Below, in pieces: positions 15,695 through 24,769 of a DNA stretch of 37,067 nucleotides. The stretch lies in the NCBI RefSeq assembly GCF_002933855.1, contig NZ_BFAQ01000060.1, forward strand, positions 1-37,067, given 5' to 3'. Source of the DNA: Vibrio penaeicida (GTDB lineage Bacteria > Pseudomonadota > Gammaproteobacteria > Enterobacterales > Vibrionaceae). Both the position numbers and the translations under genes were made by a program. The notes under the pieces were generated by a model, which saw nothing but the letters and a program-made list of their open reading frames with translations, was not told the DNA's origin and did not search any database. Each line of letters starts with the position of its first letter. The first letter of the stretch is position 1.

Positions 15695-15720
15695 AAAAGC
15701 CCCGAAATTCGGGGCTTAAT
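15695..15720. terminator. Bidirectional terminator between endA and convergent lipoprotein gene
   Basis: AAGCCCCGAA (15697-15706) pairs with TTCGGGGCTT (15708-15717), flanked by A-rich sequence on the left and short T/A sequence on the right, so it can serve both endA and the convergent gene that ends at 15729. Confidence 0.85.
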
Positions 15721-15728
15721 AAGTTGTT

Positions 15729-17063
15729 CTAGTGCTTTCGCCCTATATCATCTAAATAGTCATACGGATGTTTAGAAACATCAGATTTTGACAAACCCAT
15801 AAAGGAGCTTGAACTATTCTGTGTACGTGACTCACACCAACCAAGACCTGGAGTCAAAGTACTGACATCAGCCACAGTGGATGGCATATTTGAAATCACT
15901 TCAGACTCTGTTTTCCCAGTTAAACGTTGAGCAACGAATATAGTCTTTGTCCGCACATTGTCATCTGCCAAACGGTGCCTTTCTCCCCACAAAACTTTCC
16001 AATCATTACAGGTATATTCTTTAGTTTTAGGGATAGATATGAACGCGACATCAGAAATCGCACCGTACTTTTTAAACATCATATATGACTCAAACAACGT
16101 TGCTACATCTTCTCGGTTAGTTGAATAGCCGTAAAAAGCCGCAGCACCATCGGGCTTAAACTCACTTCCCGCAATTTCTCCTGTTGAATTTCGAGCTTGA
16201 TCAGTCATTGACTTGCCATGGAAAGCAATCTCCGCTGCTACCAATAACAATGATGAAGTTAATGGGTGGCTTGATTGCAGTTCAGTGTGGACTTTGTTGG
16301 CATTATCACGCATTGCACTGAAAACAGAACCGCTGTCACCAACCTGTGACAGGTAAGCAGGAGGAAGGTAGTCATTAGCATGAGCCAGTTCATGAGCTAA
16401 TAGTCGGAACAGTCCTGGTGCAATATGATGGGATGCACGCCACGCATTATTCGCTGAATGGTAGGTATTGCTGTAGGTTACGTATTCTTTACTATTTGGA
16501 TAAATAAAACGATTAGCACTATCGTAAGTGAACTCTGAACTAAAGTCAGAACGGAAGTCATCCTGCTTATAAATCGAATCCCACTCTGCTTTATTCTGCC
16601 ACAAATATCTTGGATCGATATAAATAGCAGCGGTATACGTATGATAGAAAGAAGGTCTGATATCATAACTCAAAACGATAGCATTGAGAGGTTTAAACAG
16701 GTTTAGGAAATCCTGATCGTTGATACTTTTTAACGCATTAATAAAGTTATCACCCATCCAATTGTGAGAGACAACTAGTCTTTCTTGGATATCTGAAATT
16801 GAAAGGTCTCCAGGCTTCTCAACACCAATTGGACGAATTTTATCTAGCGAACAAGACTGACGCTTCTTGTAAAGTTTGACACACTCAAGCATATCATTCG
16901 ATAAAGCCGAAGTTTGGTAAGTCGAAATTTTATCTAAACTTGGATCTCCCTTTATGTTTGGCGATGCCAGGCTACCTGGGTTTTCTGAAGAACTCCCACC
17001 ACCACACCCAGAAAGTAATACCATCAAAGCACCGCCTACAGCTAACGCATTCTTTTTTTTCAT
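15729..17063 (-). CDS. Putative lipoprotein with HELAH zinc-binding motif
   Basis: A 444-residue predicted lipoprotein that I cannot assign to a named family. The start at 17063 gives MKKKNALAVGGALMVLLSGC, a type II signal with lipobox LSGC (Cys20), followed by a glycine/serine linker; an upstream extension in the same frame would bury this signal. H224-ELA-H228 in LLAHELAHANDYLPP is a HExxH zincin motif; Glu318, Asp319 and Glu325 in NREDVATLFESYMM are candidates for the third ligand. Serine residues are frequent in the C-terminal part. It is A+T-richer by eye than its neighbours, opposite in strand, and sits between endA and rsmE, which are normally adjacent in vibrios as I recall. It may be an outer-membrane-anchored metalloprotease acquired by transfer. 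Confidence 0.75.
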   Translation of the reverse strand: MKKKNALAVGGALMVLLSGCGGGSSSENPGSLASPNIKGDPSLDKISTYQTSALSNDMLECVKLYKKRQSCSLDKIRPIGVEKPGDLSISDIQERLVVSHNWMGDNFINALKSINDQDFLNLFKPLNAIVLSYDIRPSFYHTYTAAIYIDPRYLWQNKAEWDSIYKQDDFRSDFSSEFTYDSANRFIYPNSKEYVTYSNTYHSANNAWRASHHIAPGLFRLLAHELAHANDYLPPAYLSQVGDSGSVFSAMRDNANKVHTELQSSHPLTSSLLLVAAEIAFHGKSMTDQARNSTGEIAGSEFKPDGAAAFYGYSTNREDVATLFESYMMFKKYGAISDVAFISIPKTKEYTCNDWKVLWGERHRLADDNVRTKTIFVAQRLTGKTESEVISNMPSTVADVSTLTPGLGWCESRTQNSSSSFMGLSKSDVSKHPYDYLDDIGRKH

Positions 17064-17240
17064 CTTAACTCTATTTATATTTTTAAAATCAATGAGTAAG
17101 ATAAAATAGAGCTCTCCGTAAATACAATTGGTAAATATAAAAAGTTCGAAGACAACCATATTTTTGCTGGCAAGCTTGTTTTTTTCCTTTCACGCATCCA
17201 TGTTAATCACTAAATACGTGTCATGCAGGAAACAAAATAC

Positions 17241-17972
17241 ATGCGAATCCCTCGAATTTATCACCCCGAAACCATCAATGAACTCGGCTTGGTGAAATTA
17301 AGCGATGACGCAGCAGGTCATATAGGCAGAGCGCTGCGCATGAAAGAAGGGCAAAATGTATTGTTGTTTGATGGCAGCAATGCTGAATTTCCTGCAATCA
17401 TTTCAGAAGTCAGTAAAAAAAATGTCACGGTAGACGTTCAAGAGCGTGTCGAAACCAGTATTGAATCACCGTTAAACATTCATCTAGGACAAGTTGTCTC
17501 TCGTGGTGAAAAAATGGAATTCACCATTCAGAAATCCGTTGAATTGGGTGTAAACACCATTACCCCTTTGATTTCTGAACGATGTGGCGTAAAACTGGAT
17601 ACCAAGCGATTCGAAAAAAAGCTGGCACAATGGCAGAAAATAGCCATCAGTGCATGTGAACAATGTGGGCGCAATACCATTCCAGAAATTCGTCCCATCA
17701 TGCAGCTTGAGCAATGGTGCGCCGAGCAAAGCGACGCTCTGAAATTGAATTTACACCCAAGAGCCCAATACTCAATCAATACCTTACCAACACCTATTAC
17801 AAGAGTAAGATTATTGATAGGTCCTGAAGGCGGATTGTCTGCAGAAGAAATCCGCATGACAGAAGAATACCAATTTGAAGAAACGTTGCTTGGTCCTAGA
17901 GTATTACGGACAGAAACCGCAGCGTTAACCGCTATTACTGCATTACAAGTTCGCTTTGGCGACCTTGGATAA
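17241..17972 (+). CDS. rsmE: 16S rRNA (uracil-1498-N3)-methyltransferase
   Basis: SAM-dependent SPOUT methyltransferase that makes m3U1498 in 16S rRNA. The start MRIPRIYHPE at 17241 gives 243 residues, exactly the E. coli length, and has AGGAAA 8 bases upstream; an ATG 18 bases earlier is less likely. The knot motifs LLIGPEGGLSAEEI and LGPRVLRTETAALTA are present near the C-terminus, and the N-terminal PUA-like domain carries HIGRALRMKEGQ. It leads a run with gshB 14 bases downstream, then yqgE and yqgF. Confidence 0.96.
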   Translation: MRIPRIYHPETINELGLVKLSDDAAGHIGRALRMKEGQNVLLFDGSNAEFPAIISEVSKKNVTVDVQERVETSIESPLNIHLGQVVSRGEKMEFTIQKSVELGVNTITPLISERCGVKLDTKRFEKKLAQWQKIAISACEQCGRNTIPEIRPIMQLEQWCAEQSDALKLNLHPRAQYSINTLPTPITRVRLLIGPEGGLSAEEIRMTEEYQFEETLLGPRVLRTETAALTAITALQVRFGDLG

Positions 17973-17986
17973 ACGGAGATATTCGA

Positions 17987-18937
17987 ATGATAAAAGTCGG
18001 CATCGTAATGGATCCCATTGCATCGATTAACATCAAAAAAGATTCTAGCTTTGCAATGATGTTAGAAGCTCAGCGTCGTGGTTGGGAAATCCACTATATG
18101 GAGATGAACGACCTCCACTTGGATCAAGGCACCCCTGTTGCCGACACGAAAGTGGTTACTCTGAAAGAAGATCCTTCTGGTTGGTATGAATTCCAATCAG
18201 AACAAACGATCGAACTTTCAGAACTTGATGCCGTTTTGATGAGAAAAGATCCTCCGTTTGACACAGAATACATCTACGCGACGTACATTCTTGAGCGAGC
18301 GGAAGAAAAAGGAACTCTGATTGTCAACAAGCCACAAAGCCTACGTGATTGTAACGAAAAGCTGTTTACCGCATGGTTCCCAGAACTTACGCCAACCACA
18401 ATCGTTACTCGCAAAGCGGAAAAAATTCGCGAGTTTCAAGCCAAACATGGTGATGTAATCCTTAAGCCATTAGATGGTATGGGTGGAGCCTCTATCTTTA
18501 GAGTGAAGCAAGGCGATCCTAATGTATCGGTCATCATCGAAACGTTGACCAATCACGGACAGAATTACGCAATGGCGCAAACCTTCGTACCAGATATCAG
18601 CAATGGTGATAAACGTATTTTGGTGGTGGATGGTGAACCAATGCCTTATTGCTTGGCGCGAATTCCTGCAGAAGGGGAAACTCGAGGTAATCTTGCAGCA
18701 GGTGGCACCGGAGTAGCAAGACCATTAAGTGAAACAGATTTACAGATAGCGAACGCTGTAGCTCCTACACTTAAGGAAAAGGGGCTTATCTTCGTGGGCT
18801 TAGACGTTATTGGTGACAAGCTAACTGAAATCAACGTAACCAGCCCAACTTGCATTCGCGAAATCGAAGCGGCATTCGATATTTCTATCACTGGTAAATT
18901 GATGGATGCGATAGAGCGAAGAGTCAAAAATAACTAA
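17987..18937 (+). CDS. gshB: Glutathione synthetase
   Basis: Joins gamma-glutamylcysteine and glycine with ATP to form glutathione. The 316-residue protein matches E. coli GshB (315). ATP-grasp features include VILKPLDGMGGASIFRV, a glycine-rich loop RGNLAAGGTG and the C-terminal INVTSPTCIREIE metal/ATP site. The start MIKVGIVMDPI is typical, with GGAG 9 bases upstream. Lies directly after rsmE and before yqgE, the standard arrangement. Confidence 0.98.
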   Translation: MIKVGIVMDPIASINIKKDSSFAMMLEAQRRGWEIHYMEMNDLHLDQGTPVADTKVVTLKEDPSGWYEFQSEQTIELSELDAVLMRKDPPFDTEYIYATYILERAEEKGTLIVNKPQSLRDCNEKLFTAWFPELTPTTIVTRKAEKIREFQAKHGDVILKPLDGMGGASIFRVKQGDPNVSVIIETLTNHGQNYAMAQTFVPDISNGDKRILVVDGEPMPYCLARIPAEGETRGNLAAGGTGVARPLSETDLQIANAVAPTLKEKGLIFVGLDVIGDKLTEINVTSPTCIREIEAAFDISITGKLMDAIERRVKNN

Positions 18938-18971
18938 GGGCTGTGACCCTAAGCTCGACACTGGAGATATT

Positions 18972-19535
18972 ATGAACTTAGCGAATCATTTTCTTGTCGC
19001 CATGCCCGGCATGCAAGACCCGTTTTTTAAACGCACCGTTGTTTACGTCTGTGAACACAGTGATGACGGCGCTATGGGCATTGTTATAAATGCTCCAATT
19101 GATATCTCCGTTGGCGGCATGCTTAAGCAAGTAGAGGTGCAACCTGTTCACCCACAGCTCAATACCGACAGTTTAGAAAAGCCGGTATTGAACGGTGGAC
19201 CAGTTGCCGAAGATCGTGGTTTCATTCTCCACGAACCCAAAGATCACTATCAATCCAGTATTCAGATGACACAGTCTATTGCCGTTACGACATCAAAAGA
19301 TATCTTGACCGTACTGGGCACAGAAGCAGAACCCGATCACTATGTAGTAGCATTGGGCTATTCTGGTTGGGAAGCAGGTCAGCTTGAAAGCGAATTGGCA
19401 GACAATTCGTGGTTAACAATTGAAGCCGATCCTAGCGTGATTTTTCAAACACCAATCCATGAACGATGGAAGAAAGCTGTTCAAATGCTTGGAATAGACG
19501 CAAGCCAGCTATCGTCGCAAATTGGGCATGCATAA
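18972..19535 (+). CDS. yqgE: YqgE/AlgH family (UPF0301) protein
   Basis: A 187-residue conserved cytoplasmic protein of unsettled function; the family includes AlgH, once linked to alginate control in Pseudomonas. Landmarks are MNLANHFLVAMPGMQDPFF at the start, VVYVCEHSDDGAMGIVIN, and GYSGWEAGQLE. GGAG lies upstream of the ATG. Located between gshB and yqgF, as in most gamma-proteobacteria. Confidence 0.95.
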   Translation: MNLANHFLVAMPGMQDPFFKRTVVYVCEHSDDGAMGIVINAPIDISVGGMLKQVEVQPVHPQLNTDSLEKPVLNGGPVAEDRGFILHEPKDHYQSSIQMTQSIAVTTSKDILTVLGTEAEPDHYVVALGYSGWEAGQLESELADNSWLTIEADPSVIFQTPIHERWKKAVQMLGIDASQLSSQIGHA

Positions 19536-19580
19536 GAGGTTGTTTACACCTCTCACAAAACGAAATACATTGAGATATTC

Positions 19581-20009
19581 ATGACTTCACGCACCATCAT
19601 GGCCTTTGATTTTGGTACCAAAAGCATTGGCAGCGCCATTGGACAAGAAATTACGGGTACAGCCAGCCCGCTAAAAGCATTTAAAGCCAATGATGGCATT
19701 CCAAACTGGGATGCCATAGAAAAGCAAATTAAAGAGTGGCAACCAAACCTACTGGTTGTCGGCTTACCTACCGACCTACATGGGCGTGATTTAGAAACCA
19801 TCACACCTAGAGCTAAAAAATTTGCGAATCGATTATTTGGGCGCTTTGGGGTGCCTGTAGAGCTGCATGATGAAAGACTTTCCACCACAGAAGCCCGCTC
19901 AGAGCTTTTTTCCATGGGTGGCTACAAAGCCTTAAGCAAAGGAAACGTAGATTGCCAATCTGCTGTTGTTATTCTAGAAAGTTGGTTCGAGGCACAGTGG
20001 GCTAGTTAA
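19581..20009 (+). CDS. yqgF: Putative pre-16S rRNA nuclease YqgF (RuvX)
   Basis: RNase H-fold nuclease that finishes processing of the 5' end of 16S rRNA; also annotated as RuvX Holliday junction resolvase. The 142-residue protein (E. coli 138) has FDFGTKSIGSAIG with the first catalytic Asp, LVVGLPTDLHG, and DERLSTTEA with the later acidic residues. Last gene of the rsmE-gshB-yqgE-yqgF run; a terminator follows at 20048. Confidence 0.95.
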   Translation: MTSRTIMAFDFGTKSIGSAIGQEITGTASPLKAFKANDGIPNWDAIEKQIKEWQPNLLVVGLPTDLHGRDLETITPRAKKFANRLFGRFGVPVELHDERLSTTEARSELFSMGGYKALSKGNVDCQSAVVILESWFEAQWAS

Positions 20010-20047
20010 TTTAGGCATAGTCTAAATTTTGTGTAAGCAACAAATAA

Positions 20048-20080
20048 AAAGGGAAGACACCATCGTCTTCCCTTTATTCT
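20048..20080. terminator. Bidirectional terminator between yqgF and pilU
   Basis: GGGAAGAC (20051-20058) pairs with GTCTTCCC (20065-20072), extended by AAA/TTT on each side. It can serve yqgF on the plus strand and pilU on the minus strand. Confidence 0.85.
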
Positions 20081-20102
20081 TTTATTCTGTTTTTCAAAGG
20101 CA

Positions 20103-21209
20103 TTAATTCATATCGATCTTCACACCATCCAATGCACCACCAGAGAAGTCGCCTCCTCGATTGGTTTTCAGCATTAGTCTTAAATCGTTTGCGGAATCGG
20201 CACTGTGCATGGCATCTTGCTCTGTAATCTTGTCGGCAACCACCAGCTCGTACAAACACTGATCGAAAGTTTTCATACCCGATTCATTCGATTTCGACAT
20301 TGTCGCTTTCAGCTCATGCAACTCTCCGCGACGAATAAGATCAGATACCCTTGGCGTATTCAATAAGATCTCAAACACCCCATGACGCCCTTGACCGCTC
20401 TTATCACGAATCAATTGCTGTGCGATCACTCCTCGAAGGTTCATGGAGAGATCAAATAGGAATTGCTCCTTTTGCTCTTTAGGCACCAAATGAAGAATTC
20501 GCTCTAGCGCTTGGTTGGCATTATTGGCGTGTAGAGTCGCCATGCACAAGTGCCCTGTCTCAGCAAACGTCATGGCGTATTGCATGGTTTCTCGTGAACG
20601 AATTTCACCTATCAAGATCATATCTGGCGCTTGCCGAAGGGAGTTCTTCAACGCAATTTCATATGAATCGGTATCCAGCCCAACTTCACGCTGTGTGATG
20701 ATGCATTTGTTGTGCTCGTGAACAAATTCAATAGGGTCCTCAACTGTCAAAATATGACCTGTGCGGTTCTGATTACGAAACCCTGTCATGGCTGCCATGG
20801 TGGTTGATTTACCTGACCCTGTAGCGCCGACCACCAGCACTAAACCACGTTTAGCAATAGACAAGTCTTGTAAGATATCGGGTAATCGAAGATCCTCAAA
20901 GGTAGGTATTTGAGTTTCAATTCGACGTATTACCGCTCCTGGTAATTCACGTTGGAAAAAAGCGCTGACCCTAAAGCGCCCCACATCGCGAACAATCGCA
21001 AAGTTGGACTCTTTATTTTTACGGTATTCGCCCCGTCGCTCTTCATCCATCATGCTATCGAGCATGGAAAAGGTTTGCGTTTCTGTAAGCGCTTCCCCCA
21101 ATGGCTGTAACTCGCCATGGACTCGCAATAAAACAGGTGCGCCAACGGTAATGTAGATATCTGAGGCTTTCTGAGCCACCATTTCAGATAAGACTTGATT
21201 CAGTTCCAT
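20103..21209 (-). CDS. pilU: Type IV pilus accessory retraction ATPase PilU
   Basis: PilT-dependent hexameric ATPase that boosts type IV pilus retraction at the cytoplasmic face. The 368-residue protein has Walker A GATGSGKSTT, the Asp box ILTVEDPIEFVHEH, Walker B MILIGEIRSRET and the His box ETGHLCMATLHANNANQALE. It starts MELNQVLSEMVAQKASDIY, 8 bases after the pilT stop, so the two are co-transcribed in the order pilT-pilU as is usual. The C-terminal tail after about 340 is extended and low in conservation, typical of PilU relative to PilT. Confidence 0.97.
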   Translation of the reverse strand: MELNQVLSEMVAQKASDIYITVGAPVLLRVHGELQPLGEALTETQTFSMLDSMMDEERRGEYRKNKESNFAIVRDVGRFRVSAFFQRELPGAVIRRIETQIPTFEDLRLPDILQDLSIAKRGLVLVVGATGSGKSTTMAAMTGFRNQNRTGHILTVEDPIEFVHEHNKCIITQREVGLDTDSYEIALKNSLRQAPDMILIGEIRSRETMQYAMTFAETGHLCMATLHANNANQALERILHLVPKEQKEQFLFDLSMNLRGVIAQQLIRDKSGQGRHGVFEILLNTPRVSDLIRRGELHELKATMSKSNESGMKTFDQCLYELVVADKITEQDAMHSADSANDLRLMLKTNRGGDFSGGALDGVKIDMN

Positions 21210-21217
21210 AGTGCCAC

Positions 21218-22255
21218 CTAAAAACCGAAGGAGTCGGATTCAAGCTTGGCTCGGACTTCATCTGCATCCACCACCCCTTGAGCAATCAGCTGCTTAGCGT
21301 GCTGCTCTGTCGTTTGCATTCCCATCGCCCCGCCCGTTTGAATCACAGAGTACATTTGAGCAACTTTGTCTTCACGGATAAGGTTACGAATCGCAGGTGT
21401 CGCTAACATGATTTCGTGGCACGCAGCTCGTCCACCACCCAAGCGCTTCAGCAACTTCTGCGAAATCACCGCACGTAATGACTCCGAAAGCATAGAGCGC
21501 ACCATGTCTTTATCCGTGCCGGGGAAAACATCAATGATTCGGTCGACAGTTTTCGCGGCGCTGCTAGTGTGTAGGGTGCCAAACACGAGGTGACCGGTTT
21601 CTGCCGCCGTCAATGCCAAGCTTATGGTTTCCTTATCGCGAAGCTCACCCACCAGAATCACATCGGGATCTTCGCGTAATGCGCTTCGAAGAGCCGCATT
21701 AAAGCTGTGTGTATCGCGATGCACTTCACGCTGGTTAATCAAACACTTATTGCTTTGGTGTACAAATTCGATCGGGTCTTCAATCGTCAATATGTGCTTA
21801 TTTTGATTCCGATTAATATGGTCAACCATAGCTGCCAGAGTCGTTGACTTACCTGAACCTGTTGGCCCGGTTACCAGAACGAGCCCTTTCTCATAATTGG
21901 AAATTTGAGTAAAAATATCTGGGGCATCAAGTTGCTCTAGGCTAGGCACTTCGGTAGGGATCGTACGGAACACCGCAGAACTGCCACGGGATTGGTTAAA
22001 CGCATTGACACGAAAACGCCCGACATTTGGCAGCTCGAAGGAAAAGTCGGTTTCCAGTTTTTCTTCAAACTCTGCTCGTTGCGCATCGTTCATGATTTCA
22101 AAGACCAGACGATGAACATCGGCGTGAGTGAAAGCAGGTACACCTAACTTACGTACGTCTCCATCTACGCGAACCATTGGAGGAACTCCAGCAGAAAGAT
22201 GTAGATCTGACGCATTATGCTTTACACTAAAATCCAGTAACTCAGCGATATCCAT
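21218..22255 (-). CDS. pilT: Type IV pilus retraction ATPase PilT
   Basis: Motor that depolymerises type IV pili, powering twitching and DNA uptake. The 345-residue protein shows Walker A GPTGSGKSTT, the Asp box ILTIEDPIEFVHQ, Walker B DPDVILVGELRDKETI, His box TAAETGHLVFGTLHT and the diagnostic AIRNLIRE motif of PilT. AAGGA precedes the ATG at 22255. Divergent from yggS with only 23 bases between the starts, so at least one promoter must overlap the neighbouring coding or leader sequence. Confidence 0.98.
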   Translation of the reverse strand: MDIAELLDFSVKHNASDLHLSAGVPPMVRVDGDVRKLGVPAFTHADVHRLVFEIMNDAQRAEFEEKLETDFSFELPNVGRFRVNAFNQSRGSSAVFRTIPTEVPSLEQLDAPDIFTQISNYEKGLVLVTGPTGSGKSTTLAAMVDHINRNQNKHILTIEDPIEFVHQSNKCLINQREVHRDTHSFNAALRSALREDPDVILVGELRDKETISLALTAAETGHLVFGTLHTSSAAKTVDRIIDVFPGTDKDMVRSMLSESLRAVISQKLLKRLGGGRAACHEIMLATPAIRNLIREDKVAQMYSVIQTGGAMGMQTTEQHAKQLIAQGVVDADEVRAKLESDSFGF

Positions 22256-22278
22256 AAAAATCCTTAATTAAGTCAATT

Positions 22279-22989
22279 ATGTGTAGTATTCAACAAAACA
22301 TTCAGCAGATCACCGCACAAATTCGCAGTCTCGAAGAAAAGTGTGGTAGAGCTTCAGGCTCGGTGCAACTTTTAGCCGTAAGTAAAACAAAGCCCAATGC
22401 AGCCATTGCCGATGCACTCAAAGCTGGTCAGGTGGCATTTGGAGAGAACTACGTTCAAGAAGGTGTTGATAAAGTTCAGTATTTTGCTGAACACTATAGC
22501 GACAAAGCCATTGAATGGCACTTTATTGGACCGATACAATCCAACAAAACTCGACCTATAGCAGAAAATTTTGCATGGGTGCATTCGGTCGACAGAGCGA
22601 AGATCGCACAGCGTCTCAATGATCAACGCCCAGCAGGCATGTCAGCATTAAACGTACTGATTCAAGTGAATACCAGCGGCGAAGCGTCAAAGTCTGGCAT
22701 CAACGAAGCGGAGCTGTTTGAACTGGCTGCATTGATAAATGACTTACCCAACCTCACATTAAAAGGGTTGATGTCAATTCCTGCGAACGTAAGCAGTCAT
22801 GAGTCTCAGATAACCGCGTTTAACCAACTTGCTGCTCTAAAAGACAAGCTGGCAGAGAAGTACCCAGAAGTTGAGATGCTTTCGATGGGCATGAGCGGCG
22901 ATATGGAAGCGGCTGTAGAAGCAGGTAGCACCATGGTACGAATCGGTACTGCTATTTTCGGCGCCCGAGATTACAGTAACAAGCAATAA
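22279..22989 (+). CDS. yggS: YggS family pyridoxal phosphate homeostasis protein
   Basis: PLP-binding protein (PLPBP) that buffers pyridoxal phosphate and affects amino acid balance. The 236-residue product has LLAVSKTKP with the PLP-binding lysine, FGENYVQEG, WHFIGPIQSNKT and the C-terminal LSMGMSGDMEAAVEAGSTM phosphate-binding stretch, then VRIGTAIFG. Length equals the family. It leads a run of housekeeping genes continuing with proC and yggT, a near-universal arrangement. Confidence 0.97.
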   Translation: MCSIQQNIQQITAQIRSLEEKCGRASGSVQLLAVSKTKPNAAIADALKAGQVAFGENYVQEGVDKVQYFAEHYSDKAIEWHFIGPIQSNKTRPIAENFAWVHSVDRAKIAQRLNDQRPAGMSALNVLIQVNTSGEASKSGINEAELFELAALINDLPNLTLKGLMSIPANVSSHESQITAFNQLAALKDKLAEKYPEVEMLSMGMSGDMEAAVEAGSTMVRIGTAIFGARDYSNKQ

Positions 22990-23051
22990 CAGAGTTTAAG
23001 TGATCAGAAGATGACTTCTGCTCACGAAATTACATTTAGGATCTTTTGAAC

Positions 23052-23870
23052 ATGGAACACAAAAGCATTGCGTTCATTGGAGCGGGTAACATGGCTCGCT
23101 CCATTATTGCTGGCTTGGTTGCCAGTGGCTATCCTTCAACGCTCATCACAGCCACAGGTCGAACAGAGTCTAAACTTGTCGCGCTGGAAGACCAATACAA
23201 AGTCAATACCACGACCGACAACTTTGCCGCCACTGAAAATGCTGATGTCGTCGTTTTGGCAGTGAAACCTCAGATGATGGCTGATGTGTGCACAAAGCTT
23301 CAAAGCATCGATTATAGTGGCAAACTTGTCATCTCTATTGCTGCTGGTATTTCTGCGGTAAGACTTGAAGAAATGCTGGACGCAAAACTGAACTTAGTTC
23401 GGGTTATGCCCAACACGCCTTCTCTCGTCGGAAAAGGAATGAGTGGACTTTTTGCACTACCCTCAGTATCAGAAGAGAACAAGACATTCGCCTTTGATCT
23501 CATGGGGTCGGTTGGCGAAGCTTGCTGGGTTGAAACGGAATCTGGCATAAACAACATCATCGCTGCAGCTGGCAGTGCACCGGCGTACTTTTTCTTGTTT
23601 ATGGAAGCCATGCAAGCTGAAGCAATGGCGCAAGGGTTTGATAAAGACACCGCGAGATTACTGGTACAGCAGTCTGCGATAGGTGCAGCAAAAATGGTGG
23701 TGACCAACCCGGATATTGAACTGGGTACATTGCGTGAACAAGTCACCTCAAAAGGTGGAACTACCGCTGAAGCCCTGCGCACATTTAACGAACACCAATT
23801 GACAGACATAGTCTCCAAAGCGATGAAAGCTGCTGTAGCTCGCGCAGAAGAGATGGAAAAACAACTCTAA
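23052..23870 (+). CDS. proC: Pyrroline-5-carboxylate reductase
   Basis: Last step of proline synthesis, reducing pyrroline-5-carboxylate with NAD(P)H. The start is put at ATG 23052 because AGGA lies 10 bases upstream; a TTG two codons earlier would leave too short a spacing. The 272-residue product has the Rossmann loop IAFIGAGNMARSIIAG, VVVLAVKPQ, RVMPNTPSLVGKGMSGL and TSKGGTTAEAL, all typical. It sits between yggS and yggT. Confidence 0.97.
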   Translation: MEHKSIAFIGAGNMARSIIAGLVASGYPSTLITATGRTESKLVALEDQYKVNTTTDNFAATENADVVVLAVKPQMMADVCTKLQSIDYSGKLVISIAAGISAVRLEEMLDAKLNLVRVMPNTPSLVGKGMSGLFALPSVSEENKTFAFDLMGSVGEACWVETESGINNIIAAAGSAPAYFFLFMEAMQAEAMAQGFDKDTARLLVQQSAIGAAKMVVTNPDIELGTLREQVTSKGGTTAEALRTFNEHQLTDIVSKAMKAAVARAEEMEKQL

Positions 23871-23898
23871 CAACTGATTTCTAAAATAAGGGTAAAGA

Positions 23899-24456
23899 AT
23901 GAATTCTCTACATTTTCTGGTTTCAACCTTATTTGACCTCTACATAATGGTGGTCATTTTGCGCTTATGGCTACAAATGGCGCGTGCGGATTTCTACAAT
24001 CCGTTTTCACAGTTTATCGTCAAAGCCACTCAACCTATCGTCGCTCCGTTACGTAGAGTAATTCCCTCTATAGGAAGCTTAGATATGGCAACGCTGCTTT
24101 TTGCCTACCTGCTCTGCGTTCTTAAGTACGTTACGATAGTTGCGATATCAACAAATGGTAACTTTGCGTTTGGCGTAGAGTTTCTCTACTTAGGTGCACT
24201 TTCTTTGGTGAAAGCCGCGGGTGGGCTGCTGTTCTGGGTTCTATTAATTCGCGCTATCCTGAGCTGGGTAAGCCAAGGTCGAAGCCCTATCGAGTATGTA
24301 TTCCATCAATTAACAGAGCCAATGTTAGCGCCAATACGTCGTATTCTTCCAGAAATGGGCGGCTTCGATTTAAGCGTACTTGTCCTGTTTATTGTATTGC
24401 AGTTTGCCAATATCATGATGGGTGACGTAATCGGAGACATCTGGTTCCGCTTATAA
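23899..24456 (+). CDS. yggT: YggT family membrane protein
   Basis: A 185-residue inner membrane protein with two tandem YggT units: FDLYIMVVILRLWLQMARAD ... QPIVAPLRRVIPSIG and LLFWVLLIRAILSWVSQG ... EPMLAPIRRILPEMGG. Each unit has two hydrophobic segments. Related plastid proteins help assemble thylakoid complexes, and a role in osmotic stress has been suggested in E. coli; the biochemical function is not known. Its stop shares one base with the start of yggU (TAATG), indicating coupled translation. Confidence 0.94.
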   Translation: MNSLHFLVSTLFDLYIMVVILRLWLQMARADFYNPFSQFIVKATQPIVAPLRRVIPSIGSLDMATLLFAYLLCVLKYVTIVAISTNGNFAFGVEFLYLGALSLVKAAGGLLFWVLLIRAILSWVSQGRSPIEYVFHQLTEPMLAPIRRILPEMGGFDLSVLVLFIVLQFANIMMGDVIGDIWFRL

Positions 24457-24746
24457 TGCCAAAGGCAGTCACGTACAAAAATGATGAGGTAGTGCTAAGG
24501 CTTTACATTCAGCCTAAAGCAAGCCGAGACAAAATCGTTGGGGAACATGGTGATGAACTTAAAATCGCTATCACGGCTCCACCGGTCGACGGCAAAGCCA
24601 ACAGCCACCTCACTAAATATTTAGCGAAGCAATTTAATGTTCCCAAAGGGCAAATCAAAATAGAAAAAGGAGAGCTCGGACGGCATAAGCAAGTTCGAGT
24701 TTTCACTCCTAAACAAATGCCCAACGAAATACTAGCCCTCCTTTGA
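24456..24746 (+). CDS. yggU: YggU family (UPF0235/DUF167) protein
   Basis: A 96-residue conserved protein of unknown function, same length as E. coli YggU. Family motifs are LRLYIQPKASRDKIVGEHG, APPVDGKANSHLTKYLAKQF and IEKGELGRHKQVRV. Start overlaps the yggT stop by one base. An intrinsic terminator overlaps its stop codon. Confidence 0.94.
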   Translation: MPKAVTYKNDEVVLRLYIQPKASRDKIVGEHGDELKIAITAPPVDGKANSHLTKYLAKQFNVPKGQIKIEKGELGRHKQVRVFTPKQMPNEILALL

Positions 24747-24756
24747 GGGCTTTTTT
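24734..24756 (+). terminator. Terminator overlapping the yggU stop codon
   Basis: GCCCTC (24735-24740) pairs with GAGGGC (24745-24750) around a four-base loop, followed by six Ts. The TGA stop of yggU lies in the loop and 3' arm. Translation to the stop would disturb the hairpin, so termination here may be partial, letting some transcripts continue into the downstream genes. Confidence 0.75.
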
Positions 24757-24769
24757 AGAGGAAGCAATC

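Noticed and set aside
17064..17159. 32-residue N-terminal extension of the HELAH lipoprotein
   Set aside because: It would place the lipoprotein signal sequence internally; the start at 17063 begins with a normal MKKK signal.
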